The position numbers and the translations under genes are program-made. From contig JADZAF010000193.1 of assembly GCA_020852755.1 (NCBI GenBank), positions 1 to 64,000 on the forward strand: 64,000 nucleotides of DNA, given 5' to 3'. The notes under the pieces were generated by a model. The model saw only the letters and a list, made by a program, of their open reading frames with translations, did not search any database and had not been told where the DNA came from. The DNA comes from Bryobacterales bacterium (GTDB taxonomy: Bacteria > Acidobacteriota > Terriglobia > Bryobacterales > Bryobacteraceae). Of the stretch, positions 1 through 8,781 are shown piece by piece; the first letter of the stretch is position 1; each line of letters begins with the position of its first letter.

Positions 1-702
1 GGCGCTGCCGACCAGCTGGTGGCTGGGCAGAATCACGGGGGTGCAGCCGCGGTCGAGAAGGAGCTGGGCGGTTTCGACGCGCAGCATGTTGATGAGCATG
101 GCGCCGGTGACGGTGGAGGCGGGGCCGGTGCGCCAGTCCAGGCCTTGGAGTTCGAGGACGCAATCGCCGATGGGGCACTGGTTGTCGAGTACGACGTCGG
201 CCACGTCAATGAGCTTCTTGCCGGAACTGTGGGCGGGCGCGGAGGACTCGCAGTGGCGGCGGGAGAGCAGCGCGATGACGGGCATGCCGCGGCGTTTGGC
301 GCCCAGGGCCATCTCGACGATGACGGGGCGTATGCCGCTGGTGGAGATGACGATGAAGGCGTCGTGGGGGCCGAAATGGAAGCTCTTGAGGATTTCCTCG
401 GCGTAGCCCTCGTACTTCTCGAGGTGCAAGGCCGAGCGCAAGCCGTTGGTCCCGACGATGGAGGCGTGGGTGGAGAGGGCCAGTTCGACCAGGGCGAAGA
501 AGCCGGCGAAGCAGCCCTGGCGGGGTGTCATCTCCTCGCACATCATGCGGGAATGGCCGGCGCCGAACAGAAAGACGAGGCCCTGGCTGGCGATGCTGCG
601 GGCGCAGATGGCGGCGGCCTGCCGGACGGCCGGGAGCTGCGACTCGCGGAGCTGCTGGAGCAGTTCCAGGGTGCGGTCGAAGTAGGTAAGGGCTGCGCTC
701 AT
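1..702 (-). CDS. SIS-domain sugar isomerase-like protein (partial)
   Basis: The reading frame starts at ATG 702-700 and stays open to the left edge, so 234 codons are visible and the C-terminus lies outside the window. A sugar-isomerase (SIS) fold is indicated by the glycine-rich FGAGHSR stretch (residues 46-52) and by ISTSG (119-123), the phosphosugar-binding Ser/Thr loop of this fold. It resembles the SIS proteins related to N-acetylmuramic acid 6-phosphate etherase. It is divergent from a ROK sugar kinase only 28 bp away, which fits a joint role in amino-sugar or phosphosugar handling. Substrate is not predictable from sequence alone. Confidence 0.8.
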   Translation of the reverse strand, partial: MSAALTYFDRTLELLQQLRESQLPAVRQAAAICARSIASQGLVFLFGAGHSRMMCEEMTPRQGCFAGFFALVELALSTHASIVGTNGLRSALHLEKYEGYAEEILKSFHFGPHDAFIVISTSGIRPVIVEMALGAKRRGMPVIALLSRRHCESSAPAHSSGKKLIDVADVVLDNQCPIGDCVLELQGLDWRTGPASTVTGAMLINMLRVETAQLLLDRGCTPVILPSHQLVGSA

Positions 703-712
703 CGTAACCCGT

Positions 713-719
713 TATTATA
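713..719. promoter_or_regulatory. Overlapping divergent -10-like elements
   Basis: In the 28-bp gap between the divergent SIS and ROK genes there is TATTAT at 713-718 on the plus strand and TATAAT at 714-719 on the minus strand. Both would give very short leaders of about 5-10 nt. No convincing -35 was seen for either, so this is a tentative call. Confidence 0.3.
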
Positions 720-730
720 GTGGCCCGGAA

Positions 731-1681
731 ATGCCCACACTCGGTATTGACATCGGCGGCACGCGCATCAAGGCGGGCCTGGTGGCGGAGGACGGGGAAC
801 TGCTGCGGGGAGTGGCCGAGGAGACGCCGGGAGAGATGGACGGTCTGCGGCGGACGCTGGCGGGGCTGATCCGGAGGCTGGATCCGGAGGGCGGTTCGGC
901 GGCGGCCGGGGTCGGCTGCAAGGGGATCATTCACCCGGCCACGACGCGCGTGGAGGTGCTGCCGGGCACGGTGCACTACCTGGAGGGGGAGTCGCTGGCG
1001 GACCTGGTGCACGAGACGCTGCCGGAGCGCGTGCCGGTGTTCGCGGACAACGACGCGCGGGCGGCCCTGGCGGGCGAAGTGGTCTGGGGCGCGGCGCGGG
1101 GGCGCTCGCACGTGGTGATGCTGACGCTGGGGACGGGGGTGGGCGGCGCGGTGCTGGCGGAGGGCAGGCTGCTGCGCGGGGCGGGCGGTGTGGCGGGGCA
1201 CCTGGGCCACCTGACGGTGGATCCGGACGGGGCGGTGTGCATCTGCGGCAACCGGGGATGCCTGGAGACGGTGTTCTCGGCGCGGGCGATCGAGGCCGAG
1301 GCCATCAGCGCCATCCGGCGGGGGTGCGACTCCTCGCTGACGCGGGAGTACCGGGATTGCCCGGAGTCGGTGACCTGCCGGGCGGTGTTCGAACTGGCGG
1401 CGCAGGGGGATTTCGTGGCGCGGGTGATCCGGGACCGGGCCATGCAGTACCTGGCCGGGGCGGTGGCGGGTCTGGTGCACGCGTACAACCCGGAACTGGT
1501 GATCGTCGGGGGGCAGATTTCGGAGGCGGGAGAGGCGCTGTTCGGCCCGCTGCGCCGCGAGGTGGCGTGGCGGACGTACGGGCTGCTGCGGCGGGAGACG
1601 CCGCTGGCGGCGCCGCACCTGGCGGGCAACTCGGGGATCGCGGGAGCGGCCGCGCTGGCGCATGCGGCGCTGCGCGGGTAG
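731..1681 (+). CDS. ROK family sugar kinase
   Basis: A 316-residue cytoplasmic protein of the ROK (repressor/ORF/kinase) family, expected to phosphorylate glucose, N-acetylglucosamine or N-acetylmannosamine with ATP. The N-terminal phosphate loop is GIDIGGTRIKAG (residues 5-16). The ROK zinc site is visible as GHLGH followed by CICGNRGCLE, with Cys at 170, 172 and 177. There is no N-terminal helix-turn-helix, so it is an enzyme and not an Nag/Xyl repressor. It is divergent from the SIS protein and followed 15 bp downstream by a small zinc-ribbon protein. Confidence 0.9.
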   Translation: MPTLGIDIGGTRIKAGLVAEDGELLRGVAEETPGEMDGLRRTLAGLIRRLDPEGGSAAAGVGCKGIIHPATTRVEVLPGTVHYLEGESLADLVHETLPERVPVFADNDARAALAGEVVWGAARGRSHVVMLTLGTGVGGAVLAEGRLLRGAGGVAGHLGHLTVDPDGAVCICGNRGCLETVFSARAIEAEAISAIRRGCDSSLTREYRDCPESVTCRAVFELAAQGDFVARVIRDRAMQYLAGAVAGLVHAYNPELVIVGGQISEAGEALFGPLRREVAWRTYGLLRRETPLAAPHLAGNSGIAGAAALAHAALRG

Positions 1682-1696
1682 CGTTAGGATGGTTAC

Positions 1697-1999
1697 ATGG
1701 CCAAAGGCATGTTCGAGGTCACCTGTCCCTGCTGCCAGGCGGCGTTGAAGGTGGACCCGCAAACCCGCGCGGTGATTTCGCACAAGGCGTTCGAGAAACC
1801 GCGGGCGGTGGAGGACCTGGCCGCGGCGGTGGCGAAGCTCAAAGGCGAGGAAGGCCGCCGGGAGGAGGTTTTCCGCAAGCAGGTGGAGGCGGAGCGCATG
1901 CACGGCCAGGTGCTACAGAAGAAGTTCGACGAACTGTTCAAGCAGGCCAAGGAAAATCCGGACGCGGCGCCGCCGGTACGGGATATCGACCTGGAGTAG
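1697..1999 (+). CDS. Small CxxC-containing protein
   Basis: A 100-residue protein opening with a short CPCC motif (residues 10-13), which may be half of a zinc ribbon. The rest is charged and probably helical, with Lys/Glu-rich segments (residues 35-85) that could form a coiled coil. It starts 15 bp after the ROK kinase stop, preceded by a purine-rich GGATGG, so the two are probably co-transcribed. I do not recognise a named family and assign no function. Confidence 0.65.
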   Translation: MAKGMFEVTCPCCQAALKVDPQTRAVISHKAFEKPRAVEDLAAAVAKLKGEEGRREEVFRKQVEAERMHGQVLQKKFDELFKQAKENPDAAPPVRDIDLE

Positions 2000-2150
2000 G
2001 AGGGGGACGGGCAAGAGGCGGACCGGCAACGGCGAGAGGGCCTTCGCATCGACTGAGTCACCGGTTCACCGGGGCCGGATGCGGGCGCTTCAGTTACGAA
2101 CGCCCGGCTCCGCTTACGTGCCGAAGGCCTGTCTGGTATCATGGAAGTAG

Positions 2151-2360
2151 ATGTCAGAACAGCATGTTAGCGTTTCTTCGTATCACTTCAGGCGTTCCTG
2201 CGACGGCCTGGTCGAAGTCCTGAACGAGGGCTCGTACGTCATGGCGGTCTACAACGAGCGTACCGGCGGGGTGAGGTGGAAACGTGTCGTCCGGGCGTCG
2301 CAAATGCAGCAGATTGAGCAGTGGCTCGGAGAGCACTATCCCGCCCGGGCCAAAGCCTAG
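2151..2360 (+). CDS. Small hypothetical protein
   Basis: A 69-residue frame beginning at ATG 2151 with a GGAAG ribosome-binding-site candidate 6 nt upstream. The product has an alternating polar/hydrophobic composition ending in a helix (QMQQIEQWLGEHYP), with no membrane segment and no cysteines. No family recognised. Amino-acid composition is natural for a protein, but the gene is short and stands alone. Confidence 0.5.
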   Translation: MSEQHVSVSSYHFRRSCDGLVEVLNEGSYVMAVYNERTGGVRWKRVVRASQMQQIEQWLGEHYPARAKA

Positions 2361-2551
2361 CCACTCGTCGCGAAGTACGGCTCCCCAGGTGCCGTCTTCC
2401 TTGGCGTAGTTCTCCAACCCCGCTGAACGAAGCGCCGGCTGATCGGGTTCATTCGAGCCGGCGGGGCCCACGCTTGTTTCCGGTGCACCCGGAAAAACTC
2501 CACTGCGCCCTGTTCGCACTGCAACTGCGGCACGTAAGCGTTCAGGTACAT
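2357..2551 (-). pseudogene. Frameshifted N-terminal gene relic
   Basis: From ATG 2551-2549 the minus strand reads MYLNAYVPQLQ...FFRVHRKQ...MNPISRRFVQRG, then becomes composition-poor and stops at 2357. In the neighbouring frame the protein-like text resumes as LENYAKEDGTWG (near 2430-2400). This looks like one ancestral reading frame broken by a single frameshift near 2430 and lacking everything downstream. The N-terminal phrase resembles a hypothetical family that I recall as recurring in Acidobacteriota, but I cannot confirm that here. The rest of the interval 2361-2759 holds nothing else I can identify. Confidence 0.4.
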
Positions 2552-2759
2552 CCGGCCGGTTCTTTCAGAACCTCGTGCTCCGTAAAATCCCGGCTCCAGC
2601 CATTGAGGCTGTATACCAGACGTCGTCATGAACCGGCGAACGGAGCCGCTACGCGACGTACCTTGGCGGGCTGAGGCGAAGCTTCGTTAGAAGATCAACC
2701 TGGCCCCGCGTCCGGGGCGATCCCACTGCTCCCTTTGGCTCGGCAACGGCACGGGCGGC

Positions 2760-3359
2760 TCAGGTTTGCACGCTTTCGTCGGAGACGGAAGCGGTGATCA
2801 GATAGTTGTACGAGCCCACGCGGCCGTAGCCCTGCACGGTGAAGCCGCTATGTTCCAAGGTGTAGACGGCGTCCTCCATGCGGATGCGGTGTTCCAGAGG
2901 GGGGCCGGGCGGACGGTCGACGTCGTGACGCCAGTCGAGGATGACCAGGAGGCCGCCGGGACGCAGCAGGCGGGCGGCTTCACGGAGCACACCGGGGTGC
3001 TCGTCGAGTTCGTGCCACAGGTTGGCCATCAGGATGCGGTCGCAACTGTCCGAGGGCAGGTTGGTTTTGTGGGCGGAACCTTCCACCAGCTGGAGGTTGG
3101 CCGGCATGTCCGGGCGGGAGAGTTTCTCGCGCAGGCGGGCCAGCATTTCGGGCTGGAAATCCACGGCGAAGAGCGGACCGGGGGCGATGCGCAGGGCGAT
3201 GGGGATGGCGAAGTAGCCGGCGCCCGCGCCGATATCGGCCACGCACATGCCGGGTTCGAGGCGCAAGTGATTCAGCACCTCGGCGGGCGGCAGCCAGACC
3301 AGCCGTTCCGGGTCTTCGAGCTTGTGGGCCCCGGCGGCATTGAAGGTCCTCTCGTTCAT
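2760..3359 (-). CDS. Class I SAM-dependent methyltransferase
   Basis: A 199-residue protein. The Rossmann-like SAM-binding motif I is VADIGAGAGYF (residues 40-50); an acidic motif II (FAVDFQPEML) and a motif near ILMANLWHELDEHPG follow in the expected order, then LLRPGGLLVILDW, typical of Methyltransf_11/25. The start at 3359 (MNERTF) is preferred over the upstream ATG at 3437, which would add residues that look like non-coding sequence. The substrate is unknown; the size and layout match small-molecule or ubiquinone/UbiE-like methyltransferases. Confidence 0.85.
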   Translation of the reverse strand: MNERTFNAAGAHKLEDPERLVWLPPAEVLNHLRLEPGMCVADIGAGAGYFAIPIALRIAPGPLFAVDFQPEMLARLREKLSRPDMPANLQLVEGSAHKTNLPSDSCDRILMANLWHELDEHPGVLREAARLLRPGGLLVILDWRHDVDRPPGPPLEHRIRMEDAVYTLEHSGFTVQGYGRVGSYNYLITASVSDESVQT

Positions 3360-3555
3360 GCCCGTATTATCGCGTGTCGAATGGCCGGCAAGCGGCGGGA
3401 GCGCGGCTAAGCCAAGGCAGCTTGAGAACTTGCGCACAGTACGGGCGGGCGTGAAGCCGGGCTCGCCGGGAAATCGTGGGAGGAAGGGAGACCTGGAGTC
3501 AAAAGCAGGTGAGCGACGCGCTGGCGCCGCTCACCTGGCGCCGGCCGGCCCGTTC

Positions 3556-3753
3556 CTATCCCGCGGCGGCCGCACCGCTCAGTACGGAATCGACCTTCGA
3601 AAAGATGGTGCTGACACTGGTTGACACCTGGGGCATGATGGCGCCCGCCGCGACAGCCACGAAACCCGCCATCAGCGCGTACTCGATCAGGTCCTGGCCG
3701 CGAGTGTCTTTCCAGATATGGATTCTCCAAATGAATTCACTCAGGCGTTTCAT
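3556..3753 (-). CDS. Flp/Fap-type pilin
   Basis: A 65-residue prepilin. The leader is short and positively charged (MKRLSEF...KDTRG), followed by the G|xxxxEY processing site (G19, E24, Y25) and a single hydrophobic segment (residues 22-40) typical of Flp major pilins used in Tad adhesive pili. The ATG at 3753 has a strong GAGAAGAG Shine-Dalgarno upstream, which selects it over an in-frame ATG at 3810. No Tad export ATPase, prepilin peptidase (TadV) or secretin lies in the window, so this is an orphan pilin gene here. Confidence 0.85.
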   Translation of the reverse strand: MKRLSEFIWRIHIWKDTRGQDLIEYALMAGFVAVAAGAIMPQVSTSVSTIFSKVDSVLSGAAAAG

Positions 3754-4218
3754 TCTCTTCTCCTCTCGCTGCATGCATGGTGGTGTGCAACGGTAATTTG
3801 AACGTAACACCGGGCCGGAAGCGGACGAATCAGGGAAACGCCCGAGACGCGCCCGGAGAAAAGCCGTAACGCACAGACAGGGAACATGCCGGCGGCCAAG
3901 CGGCAGGGGAGAAGGCGAGCCGGGCGCCGCCGTCCGCGCCGCCGGCTGTCACTCCACCTGGTGAGCCGAACTCATGGATCAGCCCCGGGGACCCGATAAG
4001 AGTCTCCTGGATTCGCTTTTTCAGAGAACGGTACCCAACGGGATGTACCCCAGATGAGCTTTGGAACGTATAAGGACGGCCCAGACCTTTCGGCCGCGAG
4101 GGAGCAGGATGGGAACCGGCAAACGCACGGCCGGTCGCGAGGGCCGCGGCCTCCCGGCGCCCACCTTCAAGGGACGAGCGTGCTTCATTGCGCAACGCCG
4201 CGAGCCGGCAGCGGCGGG
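3754..4218. other. Intergenic, no gene seen
   Basis: The interval between the start of the pilin gene and the preferred start of the asparagine-synthase-like gene. It must hold the pilin promoter, but no clear -35/-10 pair was found. Part of it (4054-4218) is open in the frame of the downstream gene, but its composition (short runs of Arg/Gly/Pro) looks non-coding. Confidence 0.4.
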
Positions 4219-5991
4219 ATGGCGCATCCGAGAAGGCTGAGATTGAGCTGGCAGCCGGGCGCCGGCGAGGATTTCAGCCCGGACGCGTTCCTGGGCGCCT
4301 GGATTCCGCGCGGCGACTTAGAGATCGATTTCGCACCCACTGGCCGGACACGCAGCATTGCCGCGTCAAACTGGTTCGCGGCCAGTCACATCTCGCCCTG
4401 CGAGGCGGAATCCCGGGGGTTAGTGCATGCCTTCGATTCGGACCCGGAGGCTCTGTGCGGGCTCGCATTCCGAGGATACCTGCTGACTCCGCCAATTCAC
4501 ATGTGGTGTGACAGCGCGGAAATCTGGAGATACTGGCGGCATCCGGACGCTACGCACAACGGCATCTTTGCCGCAGTGCGGATCTCGCGAGGGGGGCGCC
4601 GGGCCGAACTGATCAGCGACGCATTTGGAATCTCGCCTCTGTACTACCGGGTGTGGAACGGCGTCCTGTTGTTCGCGACCTCGGCCCGGCTGCTGGCGGC
4701 GCCCGGCGATCGCATGGACCGGCTGGCCGGCCGGGCGCTGATACAGATGGGCTATGTGTGCGGCAATCGCAGCCTGACAGCCGGGGTCCGGCGGGTGCCG
4801 CCGGGCTCGCGGCTTATCTTCGACAGCCTGAAGCCGGTTTCGCAGCAGTGGTTTGCCTATACGCAACTTCCAGGCGGCGAGCGTCCCATATGCCGCCGGG
4901 CGGTACGGGAGGTCGAAGAGTGCTTTCAGCAATCGATTGACCGCTGCCTGCGGCTGCGGGCGCGGGACTACGTCCTGCCCTTGAGCAGCGGATATGACAG
5001 CCGCCGCATTCTGGCCGCCCTCCACTCGCGAAAGGCCGCCTTCCAGGCTCTCACGGTGCGCGTTCTCCAGAAGGACAATCGCGATCTGGACGGCTACTGG
5101 GCGGCAGCGATGGCCAGGCATTTCAAGTTTTCCCACCGCGTGATTGAGCTCCCACCCCCGGAACAGTATCGGGAAGACGATCGCATCCGGCGGTTATGGA
5201 CGGATTCGGAGGTCACCGAACACACTTGGGGAATGCAACTGAGCAGGAGGCTGCCGGGGCGGACGTCACTGATCTTTGACGGTTTGGGCGGCGATGTCCT
5301 TAACAACACCGGCTACGGCGTGGCGGAGTTCCACACCGCGCCGGAGCACGATAAGCTTCAGCTGATTGCCAGGCATATGGTCGACGACCGGCGTTCACGG
5401 GTGCTGACGCGGAGATACTGGCCGGAAGCGTCCGATCTGAGAGGCGACCTGATCGCATACCTGGCGGGCCTCCCGGCGGGCAGGAACCTGCCCGACCTGG
5501 CATTTCTGCTGGTGCGCACGCGGCGGGGCGCCGGCATGTGGTCGCAGGCGACCATGCCGGCCGGCCATGTGCCCGTGCATCCCTACTGCGACCTGGACTA
5601 CATACGAGTGTCACTGCGATACGACCCCCTCCATAAGCTGGAGCGGCGCTTGCAGGACCGCTGCCTGGAGGAGTTCTGGCCGGCGTATTTCGCATTTCCG
5701 GGATCGCGCCGCCTGCCGCCGGATTCGAAGCCGGGGGATCCAGGCCTCATGCGCGGTCTGAACCTGGCTTGCCTCACACAACTGCAGAACGAAGCGGAAG
5801 AGGCTTCCTTCCGGGACTTGAAGGCGTGGCTGACGTGGCGCGGTTACGTGCTGCTGCGCGGGGCGACCCACCAGAAGTGGATCGCGCACCGGTGCCACTG
5901 GTGGATGTATCCGATTCTGAGTCTGCACTCCAGAAAGCGCTCGACGCCGCCGTGCTGGACTTCAGCAAACCAGGAGGGAATCTCGGAATGA
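4219..5991 (+). CDS. Asparagine synthase-related protein
   Basis: A protein of about 590 residues with an N-terminal glutamine-amidotransferase-like fold lacking the catalytic N-terminal Cys, and a C-terminal ATP-pyrophosphatase domain. The PPi loop is LSSGYDSRRIL (SSGYDS at residues 256-261), the variant of SGGxDS found in asparagine-synthase relatives such as beta-lactam synthetase and surface-polysaccharide-associated homologues. A second loop, DGLGGDVLNN, begins near residue 354. Such enzymes adenylate a carboxylate and couple it to an amine. An in-frame ATG at 4054 would add 55 low-quality residues. The stop overlaps the start of the next gene (ATGA, 5988-5991) behind AGGAGGGAA. The last 20 or so residues look less natural than the same DNA in the next gene's frame (SALQKALDAAVLDF), so a late frameshift is possible. 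Confidence 0.75.
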   Translation: MAHPRRLRLSWQPGAGEDFSPDAFLGAWIPRGDLEIDFAPTGRTRSIAASNWFAASHISPCEAESRGLVHAFDSDPEALCGLAFRGYLLTPPIHMWCDSAEIWRYWRHPDATHNGIFAAVRISRGGRRAELISDAFGISPLYYRVWNGVLLFATSARLLAAPGDRMDRLAGRALIQMGYVCGNRSLTAGVRRVPPGSRLIFDSLKPVSQQWFAYTQLPGGERPICRRAVREVEECFQQSIDRCLRLRARDYVLPLSSGYDSRRILAALHSRKAAFQALTVRVLQKDNRDLDGYWAAAMARHFKFSHRVIELPPPEQYREDDRIRRLWTDSEVTEHTWGMQLSRRLPGRTSLIFDGLGGDVLNNTGYGVAEFHTAPEHDKLQLIARHMVDDRRSRVLTRRYWPEASDLRGDLIAYLAGLPAGRNLPDLAFLLVRTRRGAGMWSQATMPAGHVPVHPYCDLDYIRVSLRYDPLHKLERRLQDRCLEEFWPAYFAFPGSRRLPPDSKPGDPGLMRGLNLACLTQLQNEAEEASFRDLKAWLTWRGYVLLRGATHQKWIAHRCHWWMYPILSLHSRKRSTPPCWTSANQEGISE

Positions 5992-6739
5992 ACACGGTCG
6001 GGTTTGGGATCAGCCGGAAAGAGAACGAGCGGCGCAGGGCGCTCCTGCCTCAACACGTGACCCGGGTCGCGGAGCCCGGCGCGCTGTACTTCGAACAGGG
6101 CTGTGCGGAACACCTGGGCATCCCGGATGAGGAGTATGACAGCCGCGGCGCTCACGTCGCGTCGCGCCGGGAGGTTTACGGCTGCGACATCGTCTGCAAT
6201 CCGAGGGCGCCGGAGCCGGCGGAAATGCAGAACTTCCGGAGCGGTCAAACCCTGTTCGGCTGGGTCCATGCCGTGCAGGGCCGGCCCGCCGTCGAATTTC
6301 TGCGGGATCGAAAGATGAGCGCCATCGCCTGGGAAGAGATGTTCGAGGCGGGGCGGCATTGTTTCTGGCGCAACAACGAACTGGCGGGAGAGGTGATCCG
6401 GCCCGCATGCGCCCGGGGTCGATCGTCATCGACATCAGCTGCGATGAGTACAGCCTGAACGGAATCCTGCACTACGCCGTGGACCACACTCCCGCGCTGT
6501 TGTACCGCAGCGCCAGGGAGGCGATCCGCGAGGTGGTGGCCCGCTATGGGAACGAGCTGGTTGCCGGCCGCCTGGGCGACTGCCTCCGCAAGGCCATGGG
6601 GATGGATCGCGGAATGGTGATGGATCCGCGCATCAGCCGGTTCCAGAACGGCGCCGCCCGGATCCGGGGGGAAGAATACCGCGCTCCGCGGCCGGCCCCA
6701 AGGCCGGGAGCACCGGACCTGCCGGCGGAAGGGCGGTGA
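5988..6739 (+). pseudogene. Decayed N5-(carboxyethyl)ornithine synthase
   Basis: The first frame (from ATG 5988) encodes the N-terminal half of the alanine-dehydrogenase-like CEO synthase family: MNTVGFGISRKENERRRALL, LFGWVHAVQGRP, AWEEMFEAGRH and FWRNNELAGE. At about 6390-6405 the text jumps to another frame and to the family's C-terminal part: MRPGSIVIDISCDE, LHYAVDHTPALLYRSA and ISRFQNG. The NAD-binding Rossmann domain, roughly 90 residues in intact relatives, is missing, and about 18 more residues are missing between CDE and the LHYAVDHTP segment. The family condenses pyruvate with ornithine using NADPH. With cofactor site lost and frame broken this copy is almost certainly dead. It retains a strong Shine-Dalgarno and overlaps the upstream gene. 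Confidence 0.85.
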
Positions 6740-6771
6740 GGCAATTCACCGGGCCGTGAAGCAGGCCGGAC

Positions 6772-8781
6772 TCAGCCCACCGCCAGGATGCCGTGAAGCT
6801 CCAGGCGTTCAATCCGGCCGGTCCAGGTCCCCTCCCGCCACTCGCCCGGCAGCACGCGCCCCTCGGGCTCCAGGGTCACGCGGGCGGGCTTCCGGCCGAG
6901 GCGAAGGCGGACCTCGAGGGGGCCGACCGGCGGGATGAAATCGGTGACGGCGTAATCGCCCGCCACCTGCATGGCGCAGGCGTTCAGCAGGTGAACCAGC
7001 AGCTTGCCCTGCTTGCGGCGCAGCACCACCTCCAGCACCGGGGGTCCATCCACTTCCACCATGGGAGTGAACAGGCGCCGCACCACGCGGTTCAGGAACT
7101 GGCGCGCGGCGGGAGCGTGAGCGGCGGCGAAGACCGAGCCCAGCGGGCCGTAGATGGCCGCGATCTCACCCGCGCCGAGCCTGGCCAGCGTGGCGGCGCA
7201 CTCCGCGTCGCGGGAGCCGTCAGAGGCCGGATAGCGCGATTCGATGACCTGCGCGCCCGCCGGCTCGACGCTTCGCCAGTTGCCGGTGACGTTGGCGAAG
7301 ACCTCGTCGCCGGCGACGAAGGCGGCCTGGCGCGCCGCCGGCTTCCCGAGCTTCACGCCGAGAGAGCCGGCGAAGAGCGCCGCGTTTTCCGCGCCGGCAA
7401 TCAGCAGTTTCCCTCCGGCGCGGGCGTAAGCGAGCAGGGAGCGCCCGACGGCTTCCCCGCTGTTGGGCCAGTCGGGCAGCACGATGCAGGGATATTGCCG
7501 GGCGGTTTCGTCCAGCTTCCACTCGGGAATCACGTCGACCGAGTAGCCGCTCTCCACCAGGGCGTCAATGATGCCGCGGGCGGGATCCACAGCCGCGCCC
7601 CAGCCGCCGAACAGCTTGTTCACCGTCGAGTAAAGGCTGGTTTTGGAGAAAACGACGCCGATCTGGGGGACGGTTTCGGACTTATGGCTGAGGGCCTGGC
7701 GGGCGCGGCAGAAGCGCGCGACTTTGGCCATCACGGCGATGTGGCGGTCGTCGATGCGGCCGGCGCGGGTGGGCTGGTAGTAGATCTGGAAGCCGCCGCC
7801 CTGAGCGACCACCACGGCCGCCTCCTGCTGCAACTGCACAGCGGGCTTGTGGCTCAGGCCGACGCGGGAGAGGGTGGCGCGCTGGAATCCCCAGGCCATC
7901 AGGTCCCACGGCTTGCCGGCGGCCGAGAGATAGCGGGCGTCCAGCCGCGCGGCCGAGATGCTGGCGTTGCCCAGGTAATCGCCCGAGAGGTAATCGACCG
8001 GCAGTTCGGGCCGCTCCGGGACGTAGGTGGTGTAGAGCCAGTTGCTGGCGATCTGGAAGCCGGGACGGGCGCGGTGCAGCACGTCGCAGTAGTGCCGCAC
8101 GTACTTGCGGAACTGCTCGCGGTGGAATTCCAGGAACTGCTGCCAGCCTTTGTCGCCGGGGCCCCTGGGCAGCGCTTCGATGCCGGCGGCCTGACGGAAG
8201 GCGCGGGCGGCGGCGGGCGAGTAGTCCGGGCGCACGCCCCAGCACTCGCCGTCCACCCAGACGCCGTCCAGGCCGTACTTCTCCGAAGCTTCCAGGAGCT
8301 GGGGGATCATGCGCTCGTCCACGTAGGGACCGAAGGTGCTGGTGGCCTGGCTCTCCAGCATGCCGTCGGGACGAACGCAGGCCCACTCCGGGTGATCCCT
8401 GACGGCCACCTGGTCCAGGACGCCCGAAAAGTGAATGAACAGGCCGACGCCCCGCCTGCGAGTGACGCGGCGCCAAATCTCCAGGGAGTCTTTCACCGTG
8501 GGGGCGGAAGCCGACACCTTGGACGGATAGCCCAGGAAGCCGACGTGGCCCTTGCAGTCGTACTGTACGTAGTCCGGCTTCACCTCGGAGAGGAACTTTT
8601 CGATCATCTCCTCGCTGACATCGCGTCCCAGGGCCAAATCGCTGTTCCGGGGATGCAGGTCGAAGTGCATGCCGAGGAAGCAGTCCTTACGGGGAAGGCG
8701 GGGCGGATCCTCCGCCGCGCGCGAACCCGTCGCGCCCAGGATGGCCGCATTCTTCAGAAAACCGCGCCGCGTCGTTCTCAT
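6772..8781 (-). CDS. Tat-exported glycoside-hydrolase-like protein (copy 1)
   Basis: A 669-residue secreted protein. The N-terminus (TTRRGFLKNAA) is a clear twin-arginine signal. Residues of about 30-370 look like a TIM barrel of the GH29/GH42-like kind, with FLGMHFDLHP, QYDCKGHVGFLGYPS, DHPEWACVRPDG and GLDGVWVDGECWG, the last carrying a plausible acidic catalytic pair. The middle part (VDVIPEWKLDE, then CIVLPDWP) resembles the flavodoxin/GATase-like trimerisation domain of beta-galactosidases, and a beta-rich tail follows. It overlaps the end of its paralogue by 4 bp (ATGA), so the two are translated together. Exact CAZy family uncertain. Confidence 0.75.
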   Translation of the reverse strand: MRTTRRGFLKNAAILGATGSRAAEDPPRLPRKDCFLGMHFDLHPRNSDLALGRDVSEEMIEKFLSEVKPDYVQYDCKGHVGFLGYPSKVSASAPTVKDSLEIWRRVTRRRGVGLFIHFSGVLDQVAVRDHPEWACVRPDGMLESQATSTFGPYVDERMIPQLLEASEKYGLDGVWVDGECWGVRPDYSPAAARAFRQAAGIEALPRGPGDKGWQQFLEFHREQFRKYVRHYCDVLHRARPGFQIASNWLYTTYVPERPELPVDYLSGDYLGNASISAARLDARYLSAAGKPWDLMAWGFQRATLSRVGLSHKPAVQLQQEAAVVVAQGGGFQIYYQPTRAGRIDDRHIAVMAKVARFCRARQALSHKSETVPQIGVVFSKTSLYSTVNKLFGGWGAAVDPARGIIDALVESGYSVDVIPEWKLDETARQYPCIVLPDWPNSGEAVGRSLLAYARAGGKLLIAGAENAALFAGSLGVKLGKPAARQAAFVAGDEVFANVTGNWRSVEPAGAQVIESRYPASDGSRDAECAATLARLGAGEIAAIYGPLGSVFAAAHAPAARQFLNRVVRRLFTPMVEVDGPPVLEVVLRRKQGKLLVHLLNACAMQVAGDYAVTDFIPPVGPLEVRLRLGRKPARVTLEPEGRVLPGEWREGTWTGRIERLELHGILAVG

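Noticed and set aside
206-1903. Long minus-strand open frame across the ROK gene
   Set aside because: Arg/Pro/His-rich shadow of the GC-rich ROK gene on the opposite strand, with no domain signature.
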